Source: CAYZFD01 sp964477735 (GTDB lineage: Bacteria; Bacteroidota; Bacteroidia; Flavobacteriales; Flavobacteriaceae). From it: DNA of 7,404 nt. Below are positions 7,028-7,404 of this stretch, in pieces. Each line of letters opens with the position of its first letter. Position 1 is the first letter of the stretch. The DNA lies in NCBI GenBank assembly GCA_964477735.1, contig CAYZFD010000064.1, positions 1-7,404 of the forward strand, written 5' to 3'. Below the pieces are notes generated by a model that did not search any database, was not told where the DNA came from, and worked only from the letters and a program-made list of their open reading frames with translations. A program made the position numbers and the translations under genes.

Positions 7028-7404
7028 ATGATGTATTCAATTGGTTATGACATAGGAAGTTCTTCGATTAAAGCTGCATTGGTTGAAGTCAAAACAGGAA
7101 AACAAGTTGCCGTCACTCAAGAACCCGAATCTGAGATGGAGATTCTTTCACCACAACCAAATTGGGCAGAACAAGATCCTGAGCAATGGTGGAAGTGGGT
7201 TTGTAAATGCACTCAAAAACTACTGCATCAAACAAGAATCGAGGCCAGCAAAATTCAGAGCATCGGAATTGCCTACCAAATGCATGGCCTTGTGGTGGTT
7301 GACAGTAGTGGTATGCCTTTGCGAAATGCCATTATTTGGTGCGACAGTAGGGCTGTTTCTATAGGACAAAAGGCTTTTGAAGAAATTGGTCAAGACAAAT
7401 GTAT
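7028..7404 (+). CDS. xylB: FGGY-family kinase, probable xylulokinase (N-terminal part only)
   Basis: Probably phosphorylates D-xylulose to D-xylulose 5-phosphate. The window ends after 125 complete codons; full xylulokinases have about 490-500 residues, so the rest, including the catalytic Asp and ATPase domain, lies outside. Visible are the phosphate motif GYDIGSSSIKAALV (residues 6-19), NWAEQDPEQWW (45-55), IGIAYQMHGLVVVD with the substrate-side Met-His, and NAIIWCDSRA, all as in XylB-type FGGY kinases. ATG 7028 is followed at once by a second ATG (7031), and either may be used. An ATG at 7023 is in another frame and stops after two codons. The gene follows the symporter by 69 bp, a longer spacer than between the others, so it may be read with the operon or have its own promoter; none is clear. 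Another sugar kinase of the family cannot be ruled out from the N-terminus alone. Confidence 0.85.
   Translation, partial: MMYSIGYDIGSSSIKAALVEVKTGKQVAVTQEPESEMEILSPQPNWAEQDPEQWWKWVCKCTQKLLHQTRIEASKIQSIGIAYQMHGLVVVDSSGMPLRNAIIWCDSRAVSIGQKAFEEIGQDKC

Noticed and set aside
7083..7364. 93-codon plus-strand open frame
   Set aside because: It is an off-frame shadow of the kinase starting at 7028, which shows FGGY motifs.
1..7404. Mobile elements, CRISPR arrays, tRNA or rRNA genes
   Set aside because: No transposase, regular spaced repeats or cloverleaf-like sequence was seen; the window is filled by the regulator, control region and sugar genes.

Overview
The window is most likely from a member of the Bacteroidota, probably class Flavobacteriia. 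The DNA is AT-rich, especially between genes, and no Shine-Dalgarno sequence precedes any gene. The closest family resemblances I recognise are to Bacteroidota: a NUDIX-type arabinose regulator, a lipoprotein aldose epimerase and an SGLT-like sodium/sugar symporter. A run of exactly 100 Ns shows that this is a draft assembly (isolate, MAG or single cell; I cannot tell which).

Layout. (1) Positions 1-560, minus strand: most of a NUDIX/winged-helix regulator of the AraR/NrtR type, cut by the left edge. (2) Positions 561-760: a 200-bp AT-rich divergent control region with a perfect 21-bp inverted repeat (632-652) and three related direct repeats (659-696). (3) Positions 761-6958, plus strand: a tightly packed run of araB (ribulokinase, interrupted by the N gap), araD (ribulose-phosphate 4-epimerase, overlapping araB by 4 bp), araA (arabinose isomerase, 8 bp later), a lipoprotein galM-like mutarotase (13 bp later) and an SGLT-like Na+/sugar symporter (10 bp later). 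(4) From 7028 to the right edge, plus strand: the N-terminal third or so of an FGGY kinase, most likely xylulokinase, after a 69-bp spacer.

Working together. The symporter would import a free sugar, probably L-arabinose. The lipoprotein mutarotase would equilibrate its anomers outside the cytoplasm. AraA converts L-arabinose to L-ribulose, AraB phosphorylates it, and AraD epimerises L-ribulose 5-phosphate to D-xylulose 5-phosphate. Xylulokinase feeds the same end product, so the cluster appears to join arabinose and xylulose use at the entrance to the pentose phosphate pathway. The divergent NUDIX protein is the expected sugar-responsive regulator. This is a known kind of locus. I see no strong evidence for an undescribed system; the less routine points are the operator-like repeats, the degenerate Nudix box, the TTG start of araB and the mis-sized assembly gap.
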